DNA of 64,000 nt from Ursus arctos (Eukaryota > Chordata > Mammalia > Carnivora > Ursidae), in the NCBI RefSeq assembly GCF_023065955.2, contig NW_026622808.1, positions 46,326,475-46,390,474 of the forward strand, given 5' to 3'. Under the pieces are notes generated by a model, which was given only the letters and a program-made list of their open reading frames with translations, did no database searches and had not been told where the DNA came from. The position numbers were made by a program, and so were the translations under genes. Positions within the stretch are counted from its first letter, which is position 1, and each line of letters opens with the position of its first letter. Positions 36,416 to 48,384 of this stretch are shown here, one piece after another.

Positions 36416-36954
36416 CGTAGAGGTGAGAATAAGAAAATGTAAGTGTTCCAGAGCAGAGAATACGGTCTAAAGTCCAAATAAAGAAATTCCAGAGGGACAA
36501 TTCTAAATGAACCCAAACTTGGTCAGTTTGTTTTCAACAAAAGATTGTAGACATTTGTCCAGGATATCTTATTTTACCAGCTTTGGGCTAGACCCTGAGG
36601 GAGGCCAAAGGAGAACCACAAAACACCCTCGTTGTCCTTAAAATACTCACTGTGTTTGTACAGAAGAAAGAAGAAGAGTACTCGGTTTATCCAAGGGCAC
36701 AGCGGTGTGGAACAAACAAACCGTGTTCAAGGACAGAGATTCTCAGCAGAGAAGAAGGAGATGCTTGATATTTGAAAACCATTCAATACCACACAGGCAT
36801 AAGGCTTACTAAAATCTTTATGGCTAGTGCAGAGACACAGAAGACAGTGAAAAGTACTGAGGAAACGTGTGTCTTTAAAAAGCTAGAAATTCTTCTTCTA
36901 AAGGAGAAATTCAGGGCAGGTACAGAAGAGAAGGAAGGTCGCACTTGTTAGCTA

Positions 36955-37215
36955 TGAGAGCTTGCATGTCAGATGATCCAGGCTTCCAATCCCAGCACTG
37001 TCTCTCACCAGCTCTAAAATATGGGACACTGGCCATAGGACTTCACTTTTCTGAGTATCAGACACCTCTTTTAAACAAAAGAGACAATAGTACTGCCATG
37101 TTAGGGAGCAGTATGACAACGAGATGGCGTAATTATTGGAAAGAACTTCTGTGTTTTTTGGTAGACAGCAAATACTCAATGAGTTTTAGCTGTAGCTATT
37201 ATCATTACTAGCATT
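36955..37215 (+). repeat. MIR-like element
   Basis: caggcttccaatcccagcac, ctctcaccagctctaa, gacttcacttttctgagtat and caaatactcaatgagtttta in MIR order, diverged in the middle. Confidence 0.6.
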
Positions 37216-37289
37216 GTTCTGGGCTTTGATGGATGGGGAAGGTGTGAAAAGATTAGGCTCTTAAAGACTAACATTGCCCTAATTGCTAA

Positions 37290-37535
37290 CAGGAATATGT
37301 AGAGTATTAATTCATGCCAGACATTATGCTGAGCTCTTCCCAAGTTAATCCTCACTCACAGCACACTGAAGAGGTACTATTATTACCACCATCTAACAGA
37401 CGACAGCACTGAAGTACTAGAGAAGTTACTAGTCTAGGCTCACACAACTGAGAAGCAGCAAAGCAGGGGGGTTAACCATCTCTGGGCTGACTACTCCAAG
37501 TCCCCAGGCTTTACCACTATGCGGTACTGCTCAAG
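37290..37535 (-). repeat. MIR, near full length
   Basis: Reverse order from cagacattatgctgagctc through aatcctcactcacagcacac, aggctcacacaactgagaag and ccaggctttaccactatgcg to gtactgctc. Confidence 0.8.
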
Positions 37536-38549
37536 GTAGCTTCTTGAGCCTGTTTCATCCTCAAGACGTCCTGCAGGGATTTTTTTCAAAGACATTATCT
37601 CAGAAGCCTCAACCAAGTCTCCCATTCAGCAACTCGTGGTGAATCAAGAAGCACCATACTTAAAGCTCTTGGGGGGGGGGGCAGGTCCTGAAGATCAAAG
37701 GAATTTAGAAACCCTAGCTTTAGAGGACCATGACCCTGATGACCCTACCCTGGCAGGGTCCCTACCTGCCACCACCAACAAAGTCTTCAGAAAAGACAGC
37801 GCTGTGTCTTGCACCAATTTCAGAGAATTGTTTTCCTGCAGTACTAACTCACTTGGGACCAGATATAACTCAGCAAGCAGCGACTATTCCAGGAGCCAAT
37901 TCCCTGCATCAAAGTCAAGACCTTCCTTTGCCCAGGCTTAAGGGCCCCTCAAATATTAATTTCAGTTCCATTATAAATCACAGGCTGTCGCTCATGCCCA
38001 CAGTCTTTTAAAATATTTTGAGCTTCCTAGACTGATGAAATCTGTGACCCAGCTCCCCCTCAATTTGCCCCACTTCCTCCTAAAGTGTTAGGCTATCCAT
38101 TAATGACCACCCCTGGTCCCCCAGATCGTGGTTGAGCACCAGCCTCTCAATCACGGCCAAGGAGATAGCGAATACTCTTCATGTGATTCAGAGCCGAACA
38201 TTCCCACATGATTCCCTGGGCAGGCTCAGAACAGAGGAGTTAACTGCTTAAGTGGTCTTGTTATGTGCTTGGCACAGACTCACTCCAATAAGTAAAAGCT
38301 CTATTTGATTTTCTGGGAACATTGAGAGTGAACTTTGTTCCCCATAGGCCATCTAACCAAAACGGGAAGTTGTTCCCTCTATTCCGTAAAAAAAAAACGC
38401 CAGAGCTGAGAGCTGTATACATGTGGCTGTCCGCTCAGTCCAAACAAAGCTATCACTTTCACCGTGTGACCTCAACAAGTCATCACAGACCTGTGGAACC
38501 CATACCCACAGATTAATAACTCAGGCAAAAATACTTGACAGCACTCCAC
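37536..38549. other. Unassigned sequence with a G11 run
   Basis: No gene or repeat recognised except the homopolymer of 11 G at 37671-37681. Confidence 0.6.
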
Positions 38550-38960
38550 GTCAATGCAAACCCAGGAAATGTTTAATCCAGGCCAGGCATTTATATGCGT
38601 GGAACCATTCAGCTGCTAAACTCTTTCCCCTGTGCTAGTATGATATCCCAGCAGTCATTGCTGCCGCCCCAGCAGCAATAAACCTTGTTTAGACAAGTGT
38701 TTGAAGCACATTGTTCACACAACAATGGAAAGGGAGACACTGAACAAAAGCTCCAAGCTTTGACTGATGTGTGATACAGCCTAAGGTGACATATTATGAA
38801 ATATTTAGTTGAAACAATGCACATAGCTGGAGCTCTTATGCAAATATAAACATAGCACCTTCCTAGCAATTTCCTCATTATCCACTGGTGGTTTTTCTGC
38901 AATATTGCTTTTGCTCCACCCTTCTGGGGACCTCCTCCACTGTCATTCATGTAATTTAAG
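38550..38960. promoter_or_regulatory. Candidate conserved non-coding element with SOX/POU motifs
   Basis: Repeat-free block holding an inverted SOX pair (cattgtt at 38709-38715, aacaatg at 38721-38727), an octamer atgcaaat (38838-38845) and several AT-rich homeodomain-like words. Confidence 0.35.
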
Positions 38961-39202
38961 TACAGACTTTTAACTCTATTAAAGACAGATCTTAAACTCT
39001 AATTCTAGAAGCAATGTCCTTTGAAATACAAAAACACCTTATTTTCTGTCCGAGGAAAAGCATAAGGGTAAGCAATGCTGTCTGGTGGCAACTGACTTCG
39101 CTCTGTGAAATGGGTCTCTTTAGGATGTAGGTGGACAAGTGCACAAGTGAGCTGCCTCCCAGCTCACCGCTCTCACACACCCTGCTTTGGAATATGTACT
39201 TA

Positions 39203-39513
39203 TTTTTTGTTAACAGTTTTTTTTTTTTTTTAAGATTTTATTTATTTATTTGAGAGAGAGAGAGCGAGCATGAGCCCGAGCTGGGGGGTGCAGAAGCAGA
39301 CTCCCCTCTGAGCAGGGAGCCCAACGCAGAGCTTGATCCCAGGACCCTGGGATCCTGACCTGACTGAAAGCAGACGCCTAACCAAATGAGCCACCCAGGC
39401 GCCCCAAAATTTTATATATTTTTTAAATAATCTCTACACCCAACGTGGGGCTCAGACTCACAACCGCGAGATCAAGAGTCGCAAGTTCTCCAGACTGAGC
39501 CAGCCAGGAGCCC
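39203..39513 (-). mobile_element. Short-form Can-SINE interrupted by another SINE
   Basis: The outer element is split: its T-rich tail is at about 39203-39216 and its tRNA-like body (ctacacccaacgtgggg...gagccagccaggagccc) at about 39406-39513. The duplication ttggaatatgtactta / ttggaacatgtattta lies outside at 39187-39202 and 39514-39529. Confidence 0.88.
39217..39405 (-). mobile_element. Can-SINE nested in another SINE
   Basis: Full antisense copy (poly-T, aagattttatttatttattt, gag repeats, gagccacccaggcgcccc) inside the A-rich tail region of the outer SINE. A clean duplication cannot be resolved because the target was homopolymeric. Confidence 0.9.
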
Positions 39514-39529
39514 TTGGAACATGTATTTA

Positions 39530-40439
39530 AAACAAATTCTCAGCATATTAAATACCCCATCTCTGAATTATAGATGAATAGGCAAACCATGAAAGTGAAT
39601 GGAAGCAGGTAAACTTGGAGAATGTCTATGATTTTTCTATCCTTATTTCTGATTTCTCTCCATAAATGTGTTAAACATAACCATGTGCTGTTAGTCACAC
39701 ATCCCGAAACTTACACTTTGTGCCATTGGGGAAATGTATTCTCTTCTCAGAAGAGTTATTTCCATATTTTTACAAGCCATTCCTTGCCCCTATTTTTCGG
39801 TATGTTTTTTGTTTTTGTTTTGTTTTGTTGTTGTGAATGGCACCTGCAGGACTCACTGCAGAGTGCATTTAATTCTAAGTACTACAGTGATTAAACACAT
39901 TCATGACAAACATGTGTTGAGCATGTCCTCTGTGATGAGGACACAGCCTCTACTCACAAAAAACTGAAGTCAAAAAAAGGCACGCAGCTCCTCCTGCTCT
40001 CTTCCGTCCACAGGGACAGCTTGCCCTTCACGTCAGTCTCCAAATCATCGTCCGAGGGCCACTACTTTCTAAGATGTTGCGGCAACCTCCTTGTTGTTGT
40101 TGTTTATCTCTTTGGGCTACCCAAAGCCAACACCAATCCTTGAGCTGGAAGCAAGGTGGGGGCCAAGGGATCTAAAACCAGAGTAAGCAAGATAGAGAAA
40201 AAGGAAAATAAAGCTTAAAGAACAATGGGTGGAAGCTTCTCCTACTTCCTCCCTCTTGTTTCTCACCAGGCTTCCACTTGCATTGGAAGACCCACATGGT
40301 GCTGGGAAGCTGAGTGCGCCTCACACTCTAGCACGGAACATGTGACCTCAGCTGAGCCAACCCACACGTTCCTCCAAGTCAGTGATTGGTTCAGGAGTAA
40401 GTAGGTGTTTAAAAAAGAACATGACTATGAATGGGACAG
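39530..40439. other. Unassigned sequence
   Basis: Only a T/G-rich run at 39804-39836 stands out. Confidence 0.6.
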
Positions 40440-41000
40440 AGAACCAAAATTAACAGTGACTTAAATAAGATCAAAGGTTATTTCTCTCTCACATTAAATT
40501 AAAGCTGGTGTAAGGACTCTGCTCTGTGTAGGCATCAGGGGCCTGAGTTCCTTCTATCTTGTTCTTCTGTTTCTAGAGTTCTGTTCTGGTCTGCATGGTC
40601 CCAAGACTGCTTACAACAGGGAAAGCACCCCATGTTGCCTCTTCTTTAGCTTAGGACAAAATGCCAAAATTGCACACAATGCTTTCACCTACATTTCATT
40701 GGCTAGAACTCAGTTACAGGGCCACATTAGTGGCAAAAAGGAGATGGAAAATATCATGTTTTTTCAGGCATATATGTGCCTAGCTAAAATTCTATTACTA
40801 GAAAAGAAGGGGAGAATGGACAGTAGAGGTCAACCAGTAGCACGTGACCTAAACTATTCCAAATCCTCATGTTTTGGCTCAGAATCCAGGAAAACAGGTG
40901 CATATTCTCCCTCTGGACGCATGAATGACAGTAGCAATTTTGGCAACCATAAGGAAACAAATATTAAAACAAAGCTGACACACAGGAGAGAGTAGAATCA
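40440..41000. repeat. Ancient interspersed repeat, related family
   Basis: gacttaaataagatcaaagg, ttatttctctctcacatt, gcatcaggggcctgagttcc, ttcattggctagaactcagt and tgtgcctagctaaaattcta are landmarks of an old mammal-wide repeat whose name I cannot give. Confidence 0.5.
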
Positions 41001-42239
41001 AACTAATCCCAAGGAAGAATATTGAGGTATCTGGTAACATCAGAAAATTCTGGATCAAACCACATCTGAAGCTCTATCTCCAGATTTTCACTTATGTTAG
41101 CCAGTAAATTTAGCATATTTTCTGAAAAAGCTTGAATTGAGATGCTCTTGTTAGCAATCAAAACATCCTAAGGTTCCGAGTAAGAAGGGAAAGAGAGAGA
41201 GAATGGGGATACAGACTGTGAGGTAAATGGTGAAAGATGCCAGATGGCCCCGAACACAACATCTGGACAAAAGTTACTTTCAGACACATGACGGGTGCAA
41301 CTATTTAAAACAGAAGCACTGAATATTAGCAAAAGCAGGGAATGACCCAAATGTTATGAAAACTTGTTAGAATGAAGAATAGATGACAAAGCATAGCTAG
41401 TAGTGAGAAGCCAAAAAGTGTGTTTTAAATAATTCTCTCCCCAACTGCTCTTGTGGGTAGAACGCCACCATCACACCACACTCTACTCCACTCTCTCGCA
41501 CAGAAAAGACTGTTGGGTGAGATCATCCCTCGAATATAAAAACCTCACTAGGTTAGCAGTTATTCCAGGTCAAAGCCTTGGGTAGATGCTTCTGGCCTTG
41601 ATTCTTTCACAGATTCTACCGTGGTGATCAATGCGAGGCCTTGAAAATGAACTTGGTAAACTTCCAAGTACCTACTTTCAGGCTCCTTTAACTCATGGCC
41701 CTGATGATAAGACCAAGCAATTACAACCCTTCTGGCCTCTGTTTTCCCCTAAGATCATCATCAATGTGTTATTAAGCACAACTTAACAATATAAACAAAG
41801 ATAAAATAAACACAATTTTTAGAAAACTCTGCAAGGAGTTTGTTTTTTCTAGAAGATAACTCCAAGTGGAATAAGATGACATGTTTTGAATAAAGAGGAA
41901 ATTTAAGTGTTGAGAAAAAATAAGAAGGAAGAGATTGTGTTCTTCACAGTTAGAAGTAAATTAGAGGCAGAGTTGGAATTGGAATTCAGATCTACTCGCT
42001 GGAGTAGACATTCCACCTAAAATGCCTTCCATTGTATGGATTTCAAGACTGAGAAGACATATATACAAGGGTAAGCACTGACAGAAATATGCCTTACAAC
42101 TGGTATTCTCCTGCAAAAGGTCATTTGGATTCAGAAACAAAAGGCAGACACTGCAGTAAATATTTTCATATTGTATTTTGCATATGAGACAGGTAGGGGA
42201 CGAATCAAGACTGTTAAGAGTGAAGATTCTGGAGCAGGA
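41001..42239. other. Unassigned unique sequence
   Basis: No gene or repeat recognised. Confidence 0.6.
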
Positions 42240-42480
42240 CACTCATTCCTTCATTCCACAAACACTGATTTCTCCTACTATGTGCCATGAACTGCTCTGG
42301 GTGCTAAGGATGTAGCATTAAATCAAACACATAACAAAGCCCTGTCCTCAAAGCCCTTAGGAGGAACTTAGGGCTAAGAAGAAAACCATATGAGGGGGCT
42401 GGGGAGTTCTATGATGGCGGGGGAGGAGAGTCTGGTTTAAGGAGGGTTGTCAGGGAAAGACTTTCTGAGAAGGTGACCGT
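42240..42480 (-). repeat. L2 3' end
   Basis: ctcattccttcattccacaa, ctatgtgccatgaactgctc and tgggtgctaaggatgtagc mark an antisense L2 tail. Confidence 0.68.
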
Positions 42481-42484
42481 GTTG

Positions 42485-42960
42485 GTTGTCTCTTGCTCCA
42501 TCAAAAATAACCCCCACACTTTGCATCTTAACAAACTTGTTTTCTGCACATTAGGCCTTTGAGAGCAGCTTAGTTGGGTGGGTTTAACTCAGGGTCTGTT
42601 GTGAGGTTGCAGTCGAGCTGTTCACTGGGGCCGCAGGCCTGTGAGCCTCGCCTGGACTGGAGAACCTGCTTCCACCCTTGTTGGCAGGCCTCAGTTCCTT
42701 GCTATAGCGACTTCTCTGTGTGCTTCTGAGAGCCCTTCACAACATGGCAGTTAGCTTCCCCCAGAGCAAAGGATGAAAGAGAGAGAGAACCCAAAATGAA
42801 AGCCAAAGTTTTTAGAACCTAATGAAGGAATGACATACCGCTCCTTCTCTTGTATGTTCCTGGTCTCACAGATTCAACCTGAAACATTGTGGGAGGTCAC
42901 TCACAAAGGAGTGACTCTCCAGAGATCAGATCCCTGGGGACCTCTTTGGAGGCTGGCAAA
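42485..42960. repeat. Ancient interspersed repeat, LTR-like
   Basis: ggttgtctcttgctccatca, aactcagggtctgttgtgag, caggcctcagttccttgcta and cttcacaacatggcagttag follow a known mammal-wide repeat layout that I cannot name with certainty. Confidence 0.5.
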
Positions 42961-43004
42961 CCCTGACACTGAGTAAATATCTGAAAGAGGTGAGTTCAAA
43001 GTCA

Positions 43005-43200
43005 CATAACTTTAGACAAGTCACTTAACTTTTATAAATTTAGCTTTCTCATCTATATACTAGAAACTTTCAAAAAATCTGTACTGTAGTCATGTTGAGA
43101 AGACTAAGATGATGCGAGTAAATTTCTTTAAATCAGTGCCTGGCATTCCATAAATGGGCCATACCTGTTAGCTATTATTACCATTATCATTATTATTAAT
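43005..43200 (+). repeat. MIR
   Basis: ttagacaagtcacttaactt, tttctcatctatatactag, cagtgcctggcattccataa and gctattattaccattatc. Confidence 0.72.
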
Positions 43201-45132
43201 GATTGTTACCATCATCCTCATCTTAGAGATAAAGAAACTGAGATTTTAAGATTTAAATACTCACGAATGCTCATGCCCCTGAAACAGATGATAATCACAT
43301 TCAAGCTTTCCAAATCCAGTAGCTTCTTTTCTTCCATGAGACGCTTCAGCAATAACCCAGAGGATGCATAAGAGTTTTGAAGATTAATCTGAAACAGGAA
43401 TTAGAAAATTAGAATTAGGTGAGGAAAGAAAGACAAAAGAAGGCTCAAAATGTACCCACTGGCAATAACCAAATGGGACCGTCAGGAGTGCTTTTAGCTT
43501 AAATAGAAAACCCAATTCTCTGTGGCTTAAACAAGAAGTATGACGGTAGATAATTGCTAGCTTTGATTATGACAGTCACCTTTTGGCTTTGTGCTTGTGG
43601 CCCCATCGTTACAAGATGAGTGTTGTAGCTTCTGGCCTCGGGGCCACAGTTCAGGAAGGGAGAAGGAGGTACGGCCAGCTCGACTTCCCAAGATGCCCCG
43701 CGGACTTGGATTTACACCTAATTGTCTAGACCTGTGTCAACGGCTATCTGTAGAAGGGGCTGCGGCAAAGGCATCGCGTGCACCAATCCTGATTCGCACG
43801 CCTAAACACATTACTGCCCAGGTAAAATCTGGGCTCTGTTTCTAGAAAGAAGAAATGTCTAACGTCTTTCTTAGACAAACCGACAGGTTCTGCCACCGTC
43901 AAGTGGATTCCCCCACGGAGAAGGACCTATAACGCGTGGTTGTTGTCCTCACTTAGCAGGTTAAATCCATCCAGAGTGAAGTACTTACGTGGTACCTGAG
44001 AAGAATTACCATAGTTTGCCTGCGTCTATGTCAGAGATATGAAAATGGCAGATGAGCTCCTGGGCAAATGCCCACCTGAACGCTGGAAGCCCTTAACCTC
44101 ATTTCTGTGATCTCTCGGGCAGAGAAGAGACACCTGACTTCATCTTAATGAAAGCTCTTAAAGGGCACCAGGCAATAAAACCCCCTTGTGATGCAACCGA
44201 GTATCCTCTTACTGCCCTGCATACTTCTGACCTAACTTCCCTCCCTGCATGACCGTGCTGCCCACTGTGTCCACCCCGGCTAATTCACGACGCCGCTTAT
44301 CACCCTCGGCAGGTGGCCACAAACGTTCCCACAATGCCAAACCACAGATATCATACACATCAACATTTAACATTGAATGGATCATTTCTTAAATTACTTT
44401 CAAGTTTGATGTTTTTTGTAACTGTTTTCCATTTATTTGTGGGGCCAGAGAGACCCCAGATGCACTCTAGAGTGGAAAAGTTCTCAAAAACTAACAGAAA
44501 TACAGACTTTACAAAAAGTAGGACCTTCTCAGGCGGTGAAATGAAAGCACAATGCAGAAGACTTTTTAAATTAATTAGGAGAAAGCAGATGATTTAAAAA
44601 AAAAAAAAAACCTGTTTACGGTTGAATTCATGAGGTGATGCAACAGGTAAAAAAAAACAAAAAGAATCAGAATTCCTGAACATGAAGCCACGTTTGTCTA
44701 GCTACAAGCCCTGAGGCAGGAAGCAATGCATCGATGCTAAGGCTGAGATATTTTCTGCCAACCCTAAGTTTGGGTGGTGGGCATGGGGTTGACCAAAAAA
44801 AAATATGGTATTTTGTGTGGAAGTGCTTTCTAAATGGCTACATTGTATTGTGCGGCAAGTCTGTGGACGATGCTACCATGTGCTCCTTACCCTCAACTCA
44901 TTTGAGTGCAATCTACCTAGTAGATGCCAATGCCATGATTGGACAGTTGGGGGACGTGGGGATTAGAAGAGCTCAAGCCAATGGTGTTGATTATACCGAT
45001 AGAAAAGCATCGAGCTAGGTTCAGGTTTGGGTCTGTCTGGCTCCTTCCACACAATATTGCAGTGTCTATATCTATATTCTCTAGCTTGTTCACTTTTCAA
45101 AACATCTCACAGTCTATCAGATCTACCCAAAG
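43201..45132. other. Old repeat traces and unassigned sequence
   Basis: 43490-43930 may be a further copy of the unnamed ancient family, with an unusually CpG-bearing centre. The rest shows nothing recognised. Confidence 0.45.
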
Positions 45133-45151
45133 TAATATTTTAGCATCTTTA

Positions 45152-45270
45152 TTTTTTTTAAGATTTTATTTTATTTTTTTAACTAATCCCATACCCAACG
45201 TGGGGCTTGAACTCACAATCCGGAGATCAAGAGTCACAAGCTCTACCCACTGAGTCAACCGGTTGCCCCA
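45152..45270 (-). mobile_element. Short-form Can-SINE
   Basis: Antisense short copy (T-rich, ccatacccaacgtggggc, gagatcaagagtcacaag). Imperfect duplication taatattttagcatcttta / ctattttagaatcttta (45133-45151, 45271-45287). Confidence 0.88.
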
Positions 45271-45287
45271 CTATTTTAGAATCTTTA

Positions 45288-46482
45288 AACAAAACTCAAC
45301 AACTTACTCCAGTATCTTTGTCCTCCTCTGGCAAATTCATTGGAAAGACACACACACGCTCACATGCACACGCATATACACAAGCACAGACCATTTTGGA
45401 TCTTATTGTTTGGGGTGAACTATGAGAAGATGAATAAAGTGGCTAAAACAGAATACACTGAAAAAAATGAAAAGAGCAAAGTTGCTGAAGTTACAAAACT
45501 TTTAGAAGCCAATAATCTTGGGACAGAGAAGCTTACTGACGTTTTGGATAGATATGGAAAATCAAAGAGGTGGGAATTATGATGAGAAAATGATTCTGCC
45601 TTTTAAAAATGAGAAGAAGGAGGGGAAAGAGCAGCATAAGCCAGGGAAGTAATTATACTAGGATACATCTAGTCACAGGAAAAGTTCTTTGATAACCAGA
45701 AAACTCCATATCATAAAGTGAGAGATTTAATACCCCTAAGTCCATTTCAGATAGAATCTTTCCCGTGCTGGAAATAATTGAAAAACAGAGTCATGCCATT
45801 GACCACTTTATGGCTTCTTTGATTTCTCCAGGCTGTTTGAAGAGTTGAATTCTGGAAAGGATTTGAAAACTGTGCATACCAACCCTGACCAGCTAATTGC
45901 CAATGAAGAAGAATGAATAACTCTGCAATTATATTAAAGGTGAAAGAGGTCCCAGGGAACAATTCTAACAAAAAAAATGGACTGACATAGAATAAAAGCT
46001 TGATTGGTGACAGCCATGACTATTAAGATGTTGAGCCTGAGTTCAAAGGGAGGACAAGAGCAACTTTATGTTTGACAATCTTTAGACAAGGTCGTCACCT
46101 TCTAGCAAGTATATACCGTCTTGTTCAGATATGATATTCCATTTCACATATCCTTTGCCCAGTCACCAAAAGTTTTATAATTGCTGTCAGATTTGTTTAC
46201 CACGATATGTACCTGGATTTGTCCTTAAGCTTTTGCACCCAAGTCATTAGTTGAGCCATCATCACGGTACAGATAGATTCATGCCAGAGCAGCACAGATA
46301 GACCTGTTCTCCTGGAGTCGAAGGTCATTAGTCACCTTATGGAACTCATTAATCCCCAAAACTGATAGAGTTTGAAAATAGAGATAGATTGCAAGCAGGT
46401 TTTGATAATTCTTGGATGACAGATCATGAAGGGTTATTAAGAAAAGAAAGAGGTCTAACAATCATCTACTGAGCCTCTATTA
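45288..46482. other. Unassigned sequence with a coding-like patch
   Basis: 45424-45582 has an open, Lys/Glu/Leu-rich frame (TKLLEANNLGTEKLTDVLDR) and 45838-45917 a second Lys/Glu-rich patch. I cannot match either to a gene. Confidence 0.4.
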
Positions 46483-46690
46483 GGGTTGCCACATAAAATA
46501 CAGAACACCCAATTAAATATGAGTTTCAGATAAAGAATGAACAATATTTTGATATAAGTATGTCCCATGAAGTATTTGAGACATAGAGAAAAAAAAAGGT
46601 ATTTTTCTGAAATTTAAATATAACTGGTTTTCCTAATTTGTTTGTTGGTTGCTTGCTTGCTTGCTTGTTATTGCTAAATCTGGGAGCCCT
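46483..46690. repeat. Palindromic old repeat with a (GCTT)n insert
   Basis: The left half (gccacataaaatacagaaca, gagtttcagataaag) and the right half (ttctgaaatttaaatataac, attgctaaatctgggag) are diverged inverted copies of each other, as in palindromic non-autonomous DNA elements. The right half carries ttgcttgcttgcttgcttg at about 46651-46669. Confidence 0.5.
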
Positions 46691-47305
46691 AGTCTCCTTT
46701 GGTGTGTCAAGTCCCGTCCCATGTGGGGTTAGTTTCTTAATTGTTAATAACAGTAAGAAAACAAAAAAATACCTGTCCTAAAAATCATGATAGAAAATCT
46801 CCTAGGTCACTCAAAGTCAAAAATACTGGATTTTATATCATGGTACTGGCTCTCAATGATTCCAAAACAAACCATTTTCCCTCGGTGTTGAAAAGTTCTC
46901 TAAGCACAAGTTGTTAATATTTCCCAAATGCTTCAACATCCCTTGCACATTCCAATGAATAATATTTTCCATTTACTCAAACACACCAGCTTCAATTTTT
47001 TCTCCCTCAAACACCTCTCTTCTAGAGCTTTCCACCCACTCTACTCCATTCTGGACCTCCTGCTATTCAGTTGACGTTCCAGGTCTTTTTCTCTGTAATT
47101 CTGCTATTTTTGTGTGCGTACTCCTGAATTCCATGTTTACTTTTGTTGTTGTTGTTTACCCAATTATTTATAAGAGCATGGCCTCCAGAATCTTCCTGGG
47201 GAAGGCTGCCCTAAAAGTAAATATTTTGAGGCCTTGCAAATATGACAGCGTCATCTGTCTATTCTTCTTTGAGGAACTGAGTAGAGTTTTAGCTCGAAAA
47301 TCATT

Positions 47306-47510
47306 ATCTGGGGTGACTGGATGGTTCAGTTAAGCGTCCGACTCTTGGTTTTGGCTAGGGTCATGATCTTGGGGTGGTGGATCGAGCCCCGCATCAGGCT
47401 CTGTGCTCAGTGCAGAGTCTGCTTGAGATTTTCTCTCCTTCTTCCTGTCCCTCCCGCTTGTGCTCTCTCTCTCTCTACAAAAAATAAATAAATCTTTAAA
47501 AAAAGAAAAA
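47306..47510 (+). mobile_element. Can-SINE
   Basis: ggggtgactggatggttcag, caggctctgtgctcagtgc, (CT)n and aaataaataaatctttaaaa. Duplication gaaaatcatt at 47296-47305 and 47511-47520. Lies in an old antisense L1. Confidence 0.9.
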
Positions 47511-47730
47511 GAAAATCATTTTCACTCAGAATTTTGTTGCTCCGTTGCATCTAGTTTCCGGTGTTACTAATGATGAGAAATCCAACGCCATCCCGACTCC
47601 TGATACTCTAGAGAAGACTTATTTTTTTCCCTCTGGAAGCTTTCCGTACTCACTCCTCAGTCTTTGGGTTCTGAAACATAGTGATGATGTGCTTTTATAT
47701 GGTCTGATCCCAGCCCCAGGGCTGGGGACT

Positions 47731-48384
47731 TGGATTAGTCTCCTGGGCTGCTGGGATGACATACTGCAAGTTGGTGGCTTAAAGCAACAGAAATTTCACC
47801 TCTCACGGTTCTGGAGGTTAGAAGTATGAAATGAACGTGTCAACAAGCTTGGTCCAACCTTCTGGAGGCTCTGAGGGAGAATCCGTTCCACGCCTCTCTT
47901 CTAGCTTCTACTGACTTCTAGAAATCCTTGCTGTTGTTTGGCTTACAACCTAATCACTCCAATTTATGTCTGTGGTCACATGGCCTTCTTCTCTGTCTCC
48001 TCTGTATCTCCGTGTGGCCTTCTTATAAGAACACCAGTCACTGGATTTAGGACCCACTGTAAACAAGTATGACTGCATGTTAGCTTAACTAATCACATCA
48101 TTTTTTAAAAGATTTATTTATTTATTTGGGGGGAGGGGTAGAGGGAGACGAAGAGAGGATCACAAGCAGACTCCCATTGAACCCGGAGCCCAATGCGGGG
48201 CTTGATCTCATAACACTGAGATCACAACCTGAGAAAAAATTGAAAGTTGGATGCTCAGCTAGCTGTGCCACCCAGCGCTCCTTAATTAAGTACATCTTCA
48301 ATGACTGTATTTCCAAATGAGGGCACATCCTACAGTTCCAGATGAACATAAACTTCTTTGGGGGTACGTTATTCAACCCAAACA
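47731..48384 (-). mobile_element. MaLR/MLT1-like LTR, split by a SINE
   Basis: Plus-strand text runs from ggattagtctcctgggctgc through ggcttaaagcaacagaaatt, ctcacggttctggagg and cttcttataagaacaccagt to ttattcaacccaaaca. This is the reverse of an MLT1-type LTR. Imperfect duplication gggact/gggatt at its borders. The flanking sequences join up as one old L1. Confidence 0.68.
48101..48280 (-). mobile_element. Can-SINE inside an LTR
   Basis: Antisense, fairly diverged copy. Duplication cttaactaatcacatca / cttaattaagtacatct (48084-48100, 48281-48297). It interrupts the MaLR-like LTR 47731-48384. Confidence 0.88.
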
